This document shows positions 56,401 to 64,000 of a stretch of 64,000 bases of DNA, in pieces. The DNA comes from Acetobacterium sp. KB-1. GTDB taxonomy: Bacteria; Bacillota; Clostridia; Eubacteriales; Eubacteriaceae. Below the pieces are notes generated by a model. It saw only the letters and a program-made list of their open reading frames with translations, was not told the origin of the DNA and made no database searches. The stretch covers positions 1,911,995 to 1,975,994 of the forward strand of contig NZ_CP030040.1 in assembly GCF_003260995.1 (NCBI RefSeq). Reading direction: 5' to 3'. A program made the position numbers and the translations under genes. The first letter of the stretch is position 1; every line of letters begins with the position of its first letter.

Positions 56401-57059
56401 CTCATAATCCCCTGTTTTGCTAAAACTGCCACCAGTTCGTCCTGGATAAAATAGAAGTCTTCCCGGGTATCTTCCCAGGTGTTGCCGTAAGCTTCAAGGT
56501 AGGCGGTTTTGAAGCTGTCAAAATTTCCGTCATCAGCGAGTTTGCGTTCCAGGTCGGCCAGAAAGGGGAGTGAACCGCAGAAACCCTGCATCTCGTTAAA
56601 AACCTTCATGAAGACATCCATGATGGCATCTTTGGCGGATTTAGAGTTGGACTCACTTTTAGAATCGATATTAAAGAGGATCACGTCGCAAGGCACATTT
56701 TCGGCCAGACGGATGTTTGCCATAATCAGCGAATCGTCTAACTTGCTGCCATCGGTAAAAAACTCAACGGCTTTTTTCCCGTTGACGTCTTTGTTTTCCA
56801 GCAGATAGGATAAAATCTTAAGAAAGTGGGACTTACCCGAACCAAAGAAGCCGGAAATCCAAACCCCCATCTTATCAGTATGGCCGGAAATGCCGTTTTT
56901 GTAGCTTTCGAAAAAGCTGCGGAAGTGTTTTTGCAACTCTTTGGTCACTACATATTCATCCAGTTCCTGATAAATGTTGGCATCGTCGTCCTGGCCGACT
57001 TTAATGACTCCTTTAATGTCCCGATCAATGGGTTTGACAAACATATCTGCAATACGCAT
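53490..57059 (-). CDS. brxC: BREX system P-loop ATPase BrxC
   Basis: 1,189 residues. Walker A is SGFFGSGKSHFLKIL (about 69-83), and the region around VVFMVDEIGQYIAEDPRLML contains the Walker B Asp-Glu. The protein continues as the long helical BrxC/PglY-type body with DUF499-like features. It is a core BREX ATPase. GGAGGA precedes the ATG. It is separated from brxB by 167 bp that contain a MITE-like repeat. Confidence 0.95.
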   Translation of the reverse strand: MRIADMFVKPIDRDIKGVIKVGQDDDANIYQELDEYVVTKELQKHFRSFFESYKNGISGHTDKMGVWISGFFGSGKSHFLKILSYLLENKDVNGKKAVEFFTDGSKLDDSLIMANIRLAENVPCDVILFNIDSKSESNSKSAKDAIMDVFMKVFNEMQGFCGSLPFLADLERKLADDGNFDSFKTAYLEAYGNTWEDTREDFYFIQDELVAVLAKQGIMSEEAARTWCEKSADTYTLSIEKFASLIRQYCHKKGSNHHVVFMVDEIGQYIAEDPRLMLNLQTVTENLGTACGGKAWVVVTSQQDIDSVVAVKGNDFSKIQGRFDTRLSLSSSNVDEVIRKRILEKNQAGMVTLQLYYDQKESIIKNLIIFSGEVEKKLYRDRDEFAGVYPFIPYQFNLLGQVLTAIRTHSASGKHLAEGERSMIALFKESAMSLMEEAEGAIVPFYTFYNALDQFIDHTHRIVIKQAEENTLLESQDVELLKILFMIKHVKEIKANTENLTTLMVSNVDDDRINLRKKVEVSLGRLITQTLVQKNGDIYMFLTNEEQDINRAIQNETVEMGEIINEAAAIIFQEIIKENKYRYNNRYHFPYNQIVDGRYFKNNQSEEMAVHIITPYHEEDYKTETLRMLSAQKPQVLVQLPGDATFLDEIMETLKISKFMTKQGVALEKNFGSIKRAKQDELIEKKQRIRIFIEEAIKNAAIYVSGDKTNIPAKDPESRISDGLAKLVNTRYNKLYYMETQPLASDIEQIFKSTNQLSMGTTTAPAANNLALEDLLNAIELLSRHTKISLKSLIKHFSEAPYGFIDWDVRWLAAMLFKQGKASLILNSETLSPVETDPKELVKVMTKLEFADKLLIKKREHPTVTQIKSVKEVMKGLFAMTAIDDEEDTIMKTFKARAISKLREIDALLIEYRFEKRYPGKSVLLNGKAMLESILTIKNALIFFKHVHDQRDDLLDLGDDLEPIISFFNSEQKKILKTAFKYMDIYENSKNYIVDEELKDTIEEIRLVAKKPSPYNAIFKLPDALSRYAKRHSALIAVEVEPIRELVLNDEREVLAQLTPTEVKEKFESHYLKIFRELIDKLEGSNEIATVKNIRYESETLKERFTHEIVAYKNTLVVVYPPSESGEVAVNEPPEIIKTTKIVKLKTMKIPTTVTIETESDVEAFIQTVKSELLNELNRSDDTIINLTI

Positions 57060-57106
57060 TTTTTTCCTCCAAAGTTTTTTTGCTTAACACGTTTTTAAGT
57101 TTTAGG

Positions 57107-57210
57107 TATATACGTTGAATTAAGTAATTATGCAAATTGAACTGGCCATCGTGCAGTGTGCGGGCGATTAATAATCGCCCCTACATTAACGATTTAACTC
57201 AACTTATATA
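57107..57210 (+). repeat. MITE-like dispersed repeat, copy 3 (inside the BREX operon)
   Basis: 104 bp with imperfect terminal inverted repeats: TATATACGTTGAATTAA at 57107-57123 and the complement of TATATAAGTTGAGTTAA at 57194-57210. The central hairpin is GGGCGATTA with TAATCGCCC. It fills most of the brxB-brxC intergenic gap without disturbing either gene. The hairpin could partly terminate or process the operon mRNA. Confidence 0.8.
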
Positions 57211-57226
57211 GTTACAGCGGGTAGCT

Positions 57227-57802
57227 TCAAATGAGTTTGAAGGCCCGGTAGTAATTATCATCTTTAATGGTGCCAAAGAGCTGTAAATCCTGGCCGGAAT
57301 AAATACCGGGGAAAAACATCACCACTGGCACGGAGTCCAGTACCTGATGAAGATTGTTCAGCACATTGTGGGAGCGGACAATGGGATAGCATTTTCCCAC
57401 CCCAGTAATAAAGACTACCGAATGGGGCGGGGTATGCTCAATAATATGGTTGACCAGCAGATTGGTCTTACTAGTGAGGCGAAGCATTTTGATAATGGCC
57501 TCATAGGTATAGTCCAGGCCTTTTGCTTTTTCGAACTGGAAACATTTTTCCAGATAGCCCCGTTCTTTTAATACCGCAATCACCAGTTTATAAAGATCGT
57601 ATTCCACAATCTTTAGGCCGCTGGTTGATTGATTGATTTTTGCTTTGAGATCGGCAATATGCTGCCTGACCCTTAGTTCGTCCTGAGGGGGATAGTCAAA
57701 GATGTAGTAGCCCACTTCATTGCCCAGGCCCTTGTTTTTTAAAAAATCATCATTGGTGATTTTTGCCTCAATTTGCTCTAATCGGATTTCGATTTTTTTC
57801 AT
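57227..57802 (-). CDS. brxB: BREX protein BrxB (DUF1788)
   Basis: 191 residues of the DUF1788 family: YYIFDYPPQDELRVRQHIAD near the N-terminus and the C-terminal VMFFPGIYSGQDLQLFGTIK, which is highly characteristic. A core BREX component of unknown biochemistry. It starts one base after the brxA stop. Confidence 0.93.
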   Translation of the reverse strand: MKKIEIRLEQIEAKITNDDFLKNKGLGNEVGYYIFDYPPQDELRVRQHIADLKAKINQSTSGLKIVEYDLYKLVIAVLKERGYLEKCFQFEKAKGLDYTYEAIIKMLRLTSKTNLLVNHIIEHTPPHSVVFITGVGKCYPIVRSHNVLNNLHQVLDSVPVVMFFPGIYSGQDLQLFGTIKDDNYYRAFKLI

Positions 57803-57803
57803 G

Positions 57804-58397
57804 TTAGGCCTCTCCGGTTATGGCATTCAAATAGGGTGTGAAGCCATGATCTTCCAGTTGTTTTCTCAAGTTGTAGTCAACCAGGGGGATAATGATTTTT
57901 CGTTGGCCGGTTACGATTTGGATCACCCCGGCTTCGAGAAGGTTTTTTATATATTGCTGCTTTAATTTTTGGGTGGTCGTTTCGGTCCAAACTGCTACCG
58001 TTTCACTTTGCCGTTTCTTTTCATCAAAAAAGTTGTTAATGGACCGATCAGTGATGGCCATCTCACCTAAGCGTATCGCCAGCCGATAAACCTGATGAAT
58101 AAACTCAAAAAAAAGCAGATCGGTCTTCATAATGCTAATCAGAATAATCAGCTTGGCGGTGCCAATATCACCGGTTACGATGAATTTCAAATAATCATCG
58201 GGCAGGCTTTTTAGACGCTTCACGATGACGTTAGCTATTTTACGGGCCCGGGTTTCGTTTTTTACCTGATAAATATTTTCTGTCTGGGCGAGAACCCGAA
58301 TCGCCTGAACGTCATTCCCGACCATTAAAAGCTTGGCAGTTTTTCGGGTTTCACTGAGCCAAAACAGGCTAGAAACCATTCCGGCGCTGTATTTCAT
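57804..58397 (-). CDS. brxA: BREX protein BrxA (DUF1819)
   Basis: About 197 residues of the DUF1819 family, an inner-membrane-unrelated helical protein; BrxA of other bacteria binds DNA. YSAGMVSSLFWLSETRKTAK at the N-terminus and DLLFFEFIHQVYRLAIRLGE in the middle are typical. ATG 58397 follows GGAGGG at five bases. First gene of the BREX operon. Its neighbour upstream is the guaA terminator, so the island's right border is near 58.45 kb. Confidence 0.92.
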   Translation of the reverse strand: MKYSAGMVSSLFWLSETRKTAKLLMVGNDVQAIRVLAQTENIYQVKNETRARKIANVIVKRLKSLPDDYLKFIVTGDIGTAKLIILISIMKTDLLFFEFIHQVYRLAIRLGEMAITDRSINNFFDEKKRQSETVAVWTETTTQKLKQQYIKNLLEAGVIQIVTGQRKIIIPLVDYNLRKQLEDHGFTPYLNAITGEA

Positions 58398-58493
58398 GAT
58401 CACCCTCCAATTCGGTTTTTGTCGTGTTATTATTGTACCACTTCTTTGACTGTTGATAAATATAAAGTTATCGTTATAAAAATAATCAAATAA

Positions 58494-58545
58494 AAAGTGG
58501 CTATGATTGCATAAATTCCATGCATTACATCATAACCACTTACTC
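58494..58545 (-). terminator. Terminator of guaBA, right edge of the defence island
   Basis: On the minus strand AAGTGGTTATGATG and ATAGCCACTTTTTA form an imperfect stem of about 20 bp with a T-rich end, 90 bp after the guaA stop. Confidence 0.65.
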
Positions 58546-58633
58546 GTTGTTATCCATATTAAAATAGTAACGTTCCTATTTCTTATAAACCGTTAATTTG
58601 CAATTTTAACCTGATTAACTGTTCTTATCCCTA

Positions 58634-60181
58634 TTACTCCCACTCAATCGTCGAAGGCGGTTTGCTCGTGATGTCATAAACAATTCGACTGACGTGCTTC
58701 ACTTCATTGACAATACGGGTGGAGATGTTTTCTAAAACATCATAGGGAATGCGGGCCCAGTCGGAGGTCATCCCGTCAACTGAGGTCACGGCGCGCAGGC
58801 CGATGGTGTAGTCATAGGTTCGTTCATCACCCATAACCCCAACACTGCGGTTTCCCGGCAATACCGCAAAGTATTGCCAGATTTCTTCATCCAGACCGGC
58901 TTTAGCGATTTCGTCCCGGAAGACAAAATCGGCTTCTTTTAAGATCTCCAGTTTTTCTTTGGTGATATCGCCCATGACTCGAATGGCCAGACCTGGCCCC
59001 GGGAAGGGTTGCCGCCAGACCAGATCGTGATCCAGACCAATTTCTTCCCCGACAGCCCGAACCTCATCTTTAAACAGGTTTCTCAGGGGTTCAATTAGTT
59101 CAAAATCGACATCATCCGGCAGTCCGCCAACGTTGTGGTGACTTTTGATGACCGCTGCATTTTTGGTACCGCTTTCGATGACATCAGGATAGATGGTTCC
59201 CTGTAGCAGAAAATCGATATCGTTTAATTTACTTGATTCTTCTTCAAAGACACGGATAAACTCCGTTCCAATAATTTTTCGTTTTTGCTCCGGATCACTG
59301 ACACCTGCCAGTTTACCAAGGAAACGTTCTTCGCAGTTCACCCGGATAAAGTTCATATGAAAGCGCTTCTTAAAGATCGCTTCAACCTGATCGCCTTCAT
59401 CTTTGCGAAGCAGACCATGATCCACAAAAATACAGGTCAACTTGTCCCCAATGGCCTTATGAACCAGGGTTGCCGCAACGGAAGAATCCACCCCGCCACT
59501 AAGGGCGCATAACACCCGACGATCGCCAACCTGCTTCTTGATGGCTTCAATCTGTTCCTGAGCAAAGTTATGCATAGTCCATAAACCTTCACATCCGCAG
59601 ACATGATAGATAAAGTTATTTAAAACTTCTTTACCATATTTGGTATGTTCCACTTCGGGATGGAATTGTACTGCATAGAGCTTGCGTTCCTGGCATTCCA
59701 TGGCTCCAGTCGGACAGGAATCAGTCGTCGCAGTGATGCAGAATCCTTCCGGGATCGTCTGGATATAGTTCGTGTGACTCATCCAACAGGTCGATCCATC
59801 AGGAATATCTTTAAACAGCACGGAGTCTGTTTCAAATTTCAGGGCTTTTTTACCATACTCCCGAATATCGGCCGAATCAGTGATGCCTTTTAATTGCTCA
59901 GCCATTAACTGCGCGCCATAGCAGATCCCTAAAATAGGAATCCCCATGTTATAAATTTCCGGATCACAAAGAGGTGCTCCTGCTTCATGGACACTAGACG
60001 GTCCACCAGTGAAGATAATCCCCTTGGGATTTTTCTTGCGAATCTCAGCGGGGGTAATATCATAAGGAACAACCTCAGAATATACTCTGGCTTCACGAAC
60101 TCGTCGGGCGATGAGTTGATTGTATTGTGCTCCAAAATCCACAATGAGGATGATTTCATCTTGGTAATGCTTTGTTATCAT
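58634..60181 (-). CDS. guaA: GMP synthase (glutamine-hydrolysing)
   Basis: 515 residues. Class I glutamine amidotransferase domain (catalytic Cys in [10 protein letters not shown], His-Glu in [10 protein letters not shown]). ATP-pyrophosphatase P-loop [13 protein letters not shown], then the C-terminal dimerisation domain ending [20 protein letters not shown]. It converts XMP to GMP. It follows guaB after eight bases, so guaB-guaA is one operon. It is a core gene, forming the conserved border of the island. Confidence 0.97.
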   Translation of the reverse strand: MITKHYQDEIILIVDFGAQYNQLIARRVREARVYSEVVPYDITPAEIRKKNPKGIIFTGGPSSVHEAGAPLCDPEIYNMGIPILGICYGAQLMAEQLKGITDSADIREYGKKALKFETDSVLFKDIPDGSTCWMSHTNYIQTIPEGFCITATTDSCPTGAMECQERKLYAVQFHPEVEHTKYGKEVLNNFIYHVCGCEGLWTMHNFAQEQIEAIKKQVGDRRVLCALSGGVDSSVAATLVHKAIGDKLTCIFVDHGLLRKDEGDQVEAIFKKRFHMNFIRVNCEERFLGKLAGVSDPEQKRKIIGTEFIRVFEEESSKLNDIDFLLQGTIYPDVIESGTKNAAVIKSHHNVGGLPDDVDFELIEPLRNLFKDEVRAVGEEIGLDHDLVWRQPFPGPGLAIRVMGDITKEKLEILKEADFVFRDEIAKAGLDEEIWQYFAVLPGNRSVGVMGDERTYDYTIGLRAVTSVDGMTSDWARIPYDVLENISTRIVNEVKHVSRIVYDITSKPPSTIEWE

Positions 60182-60189
60182 AAATTCTC

Positions 60190-61677
<1,488 letters not shown>

Positions 61678-61685
61678 TTAGATAC

Positions 61686-61787
61686 AAAAAAAGCAGACAA
61701 TTGGCCATTGCTTTTCATCTGCTTCATGTAAGTTCTGTAATCTTTATTATGCTGTTTAGTCTAACACAATTTGCTTAAATGTGACAA
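61686..61787 (-). promoter_or_regulatory. guaB promoter and leader hairpin (possible attenuator)
   Basis: TTGTCA (61782-61787), 18 bp, TAGACT (61758-61763) on the minus strand. Downstream of the predicted start, AAGCAGA and TCTGCTT followed by a T-run (about 61686-61725) form an intrinsic terminator before guaB. It may end transcripts of the upstream dehydrogenase cluster, or attenuate guaB. I do not see a purine riboswitch. Confidence 0.5.
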
Positions 61788-61839
61788 TACTTATTTTTTT
61801 GGTAACGTTATCTTTTCGCTATTTTGATAAATTTACACA

Positions 61840-63762
61840 CTAAAACAATAAAAGTGACGGATTCTCCATGTCCGCCTTGATATCGCGAAGGAATTTTGCT
61901 CCGTCCACCCCATTGGCAACCCGTTGATCCAGATTTAAGCTGATTTTCATCACCGATCGCACCACCGGTTCACCCTGATGAATGCGGATCCGTTGAACCA
62001 CTTCTCCAACGCTGAGGATGGCACTGTTGCTCTGATTGATGATTGCCGTAAATTCCCGGATCCCATACATCCCCAGGTTGGTAATCGTAAAGGTGCTGTT
62101 CTGATCTTCGGGCAAGTGATTGTTTTTAACGGCTTTTAAGAGATCACCCCGGCTTTTGACAATTTCCACAAAACTCATTGACTGAGTGTTTGGGATCACC
62201 GGTACAATAAATCCATGTTCGGCTTCGACGGTTAAACCCATATTGACATGGGCGTGAGCAACCACTGCATCGTCTTCCCGTCTGGCATTGATCAGCGGAT
62301 GTGTAACCAGTGCCCGAGAGGTTGCCAGGAGTAGAAAATCCGTATACGTGCAACGATATCTGGCCTGTTCCTCAATTTTTTTAGTGATCTTCTTTCTAAG
62401 CTCCTTAATTTCGGTCATATCAATTTCTGTGGTTAGGCTGATGACTGGTGTTTCCTCGTTGTTTTTTATCCTATACCTGTTAATCGCTTTAGATCGAACC
62501 GTCCTGACCCTATTTTTTTCTGTACTTTCTTGCGCGTTTTTTTTGTGATGATCTTTAGTGATCTCCGGTTCCTCAGTAAGTTCTTGAACAGTCGCACCGC
62601 TTATCTCAGCTGGCGATTCTATGATTTCATCAGTTTTTTCAACAATGGCAACCGCTGCCTCAGGTTCTATTTTTTGCTCGACCATCTGCTTGACCTTTTC
62701 GGGCTCAGTAACTTTGGGCTCAGTAACTTTGGGCTCAAGAACTTCTTTTTCGTCCGTTTCAAGCAAAACATGCGCTGGCTGATTTTCTTTTAGTTCCGGT
62801 GCCTGGATGTTGCTGGATTGGCATTCGGTATTTTTTTCTTCCGGCGTCGGTTCAGCAACAACTTGCTCGCTGGTTTCTGTCGCCTTGCTTTCGTCCTGAA
62901 CCGGCTTTCTTTTTTGCTGGCCCCGGGATTTGCGCTTCAGATCTTCCTGCTCACTTTCATAAAGCAGATGCATCGGCGTTGGTTTAACAATAATTTCTTC
63001 CCGTAGCGGCTCCGCTTTTAAATCGACAAACGGTACAAAATCCAATTCTGAAATTTTTGTCACCACCTCCGCTTCTTCTGCTTTTAACCGCTCATCGTCT
63101 TCATCCACAAAGGGAACAAAGTCCAGCGCTGGATTTGGCACTTTTTCTATTTTATGATTCATTTCTTTTAATTTTTTGCGCGGGCGAGGCGCTTTTTCAG
63201 GAATCGCTTCCAGCTTCACCGGTGTAGAAAAGAGGTTTTTGGGGTTCCCAACGATATTGTCCAGGTTCGTTTTGATTACCACCGGTTCTTTTGATTTGTA
63301 CTCAAAGGTTCCCGGCTGAATCACGACCAGCTTCTTAACATCATCGGTTTCAATCCTTCCATTTGGTCCACTGCCGGTGACCTTTTGAAGTTCCACCTTA
63401 AATTCCCGGGCAATTCGTCTTGCCGCTGGGGTTGCTCTGAGCTTTCCTGCTCGGGGATCTGGCGCATCAGAGATTTCCTGTGACTCTTTTATTTCTTCAT
63501 CCTTGATGATTCCCGGAATAACTTCCGCAGGTTGTTCTTTGATCTCTTCTGTTTTGATCTCTTCTGTTTTGATACCTTCTTTAATGGCCTCTTCCAGATT
63601 CTTTTCCAGCGCCTCAAGCACCGTAGTGAGTTTTTCTTCCAGATTTTCTTCCCGGTTTACTTCCCCTTGATCTTTATTTGTCATCTCTTTGGTTGCTTGT
63701 TCACGATCTGCTGCTGCCATATCTAAATTCTCTTTCGGTAAGATTATTTCATTTTCCATCAT
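61840..63762 (-). CDS. E2-like 2-oxoacid dehydrogenase protein without lipoyl domain
   Basis: 640 residues. No N-terminal lipoyl domain is visible; residues 1-100 and 150-400 are acidic, repetitive linkers (KTEEIKTEEIK, repeated DFVPFVD, TEPKVTEP). Residues 108-145 form an E3/E1-binding domain (LRATPAARRIAREFKVELQK). The C-terminal 230 residues are the acyltransferase fold (FTITNLGMYGIREFTAIINQ). However, the HxxxDG active site reads QRVANG (in LNLDQRVANGVDGAKF), so both His and Asp are replaced. It follows E1 beta by 12 bases. It may be a scaffold or a degenerate E2. Confidence 0.85.
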   Translation of the reverse strand: MMENEIILPKENLDMAAADREQATKEMTNKDQGEVNREENLEEKLTTVLEALEKNLEEAIKEGIKTEEIKTEEIKEQPAEVIPGIIKDEEIKESQEISDAPDPRAGKLRATPAARRIAREFKVELQKVTGSGPNGRIETDDVKKLVVIQPGTFEYKSKEPVVIKTNLDNIVGNPKNLFSTPVKLEAIPEKAPRPRKKLKEMNHKIEKVPNPALDFVPFVDEDDERLKAEEAEVVTKISELDFVPFVDLKAEPLREEIIVKPTPMHLLYESEQEDLKRKSRGQQKRKPVQDESKATETSEQVVAEPTPEEKNTECQSSNIQAPELKENQPAHVLLETDEKEVLEPKVTEPKVTEPEKVKQMVEQKIEPEAAVAIVEKTDEIIESPAEISGATVQELTEEPEITKDHHKKNAQESTEKNRVRTVRSKAINRYRIKNNEETPVISLTTEIDMTEIKELRKKITKKIEEQARYRCTYTDFLLLATSRALVTHPLINARREDDAVVAHAHVNMGLTVEAEHGFIVPVIPNTQSMSFVEIVKSRGDLLKAVKNNHLPEDQNSTFTITNLGMYGIREFTAIINQSNSAILSVGEVVQRIRIHQGEPVVRSVMKISLNLDQRVANGVDGAKFLRDIKADMENPSLLLF

Positions 63763-63774
63763 TCTGCCAACTCC

Positions 63775-63999
63775 CTATTCCCGGTTAAGGAGACGATAGA
63801 CTCCATGAACAAAATCGTTTCGCTGGGGTACCACTGCTGCCTCTAATTCCTGATTAAAAGGAATCGGGACATCCAGACCGCCCAAACGGATAATCGGTGC
63901 GGTAAGGTAGTCAAAGGCTTCGCTTTCGACCACCCGGGCGACGATTTCGCCACCAACCCCGCCGGTTTTAACGGCCTCATGGGCGACAATCAGACAACC
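63775..63999 (-). CDS. 2-oxoacid dehydrogenase E1 beta subunit, C-terminal part
   Basis: 74 residues up to a TAG stop, cut by the window edge. LIVAHEAVKTGGVGGEIVAR, then SEAFDYLTAPIIRLGGLDVP and PFNQELEAAVVPQRNDFV match the transketolase C-terminal domain of E1 beta proteins. It belongs to a second cluster, separate from acoB (compare VHEAVKTGGIAGEI there), upstream of and coupled to the E2-like gene. Confidence 0.9.
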   Translation of the reverse strand, partial: GCLIVAHEAVKTGGVGGEIVARVVESEAFDYLTAPIIRLGGLDVPIPFNQELEAAVVPQRNDFVHGVYRLLNRE

Positions 64000-64000
64000 G

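Overview
The window looks like a chromosomal segment of a low-GC anaerobic Firmicute of the Eubacteriaceae, most likely Acetobacterium or a close relative. This rests on the partial 16S rRNA sequence as I remember Eubacteriaceae 16S, on Clostridia-type ribosome binding sites and sigma-A promoters, and on the gene content. The genus is an inference that a 16S search would settle.

Layout. (1) 1-1.4 kb: the 5' two thirds of a 16S rRNA gene on the minus strand, with two tandem promoters. (2) 1.4-17.8 kb: small transporter and regulator units (two EamA exporters, Nudix hydrolase, PadR and GntR/ABC modules, TetR, LysR, a short UvrC-like GIY-YIG protein), malic enzyme and a flotillin-like SPFH protein. 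(3) 17.9-30.1 kb: catabolic operons on the minus strand. These are the PTS phosphocarriers (ptsH and a ptsI broken by one in-frame UAG), an acetoin-dehydrogenase-type complex (acoA-acoB-acoC-acoL), and a glucitol-type PTS operon with GutM, a SorC regulator and an unusual dehydrogenase. (4) 30.5-35.8 kb: an IS66-family element carrying a second, inverted copy of itself inside its tnpC gene. (5) 35.8-58.4 kb: a defence island with a RhuM-family gene, an IS1182-like transposase remnant fused to the end of a CRISPR array, 36 full repeats, cas2, cas1, a frameshifted cas9, a divergent tracrRNA locus, and a BREX type 1-like operon (brxA-brxB-brxC-pglX-pglZ). The BREX operon has no brxL and hosts a two-gene ATPase/nuclease-like cassette. 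(6) 58.6-64 kb: guaA and guaB, then a second 2-oxoacid dehydrogenase cluster that runs off the window (an unusual E2-like protein and the end of an E1 beta).

How the parts work together. PtsI and HPr would energise the glucitol-type PTS; the aco genes would cleave acetoin to acetyl-CoA and acetaldehyde. The island combines a sequence-specific system (type II Cas9, no csn2, so II-C-like) with methylation-based BREX. Several lesions look recent: a 10-bp tandem duplication splits cas9, a single UAG splits ptsI, and an IS66 copy has inserted into its twin.

The strongest leads for something undescribed are the ATPase/PD-(D/E)xK-like gene pair between pglX and pglZ, which has its own palindrome-bearing promoter; the tracrRNA locus with a duplicated anti-repeat; and a roughly 100-bp MITE-like repeat family with one copy inside the BREX operon.
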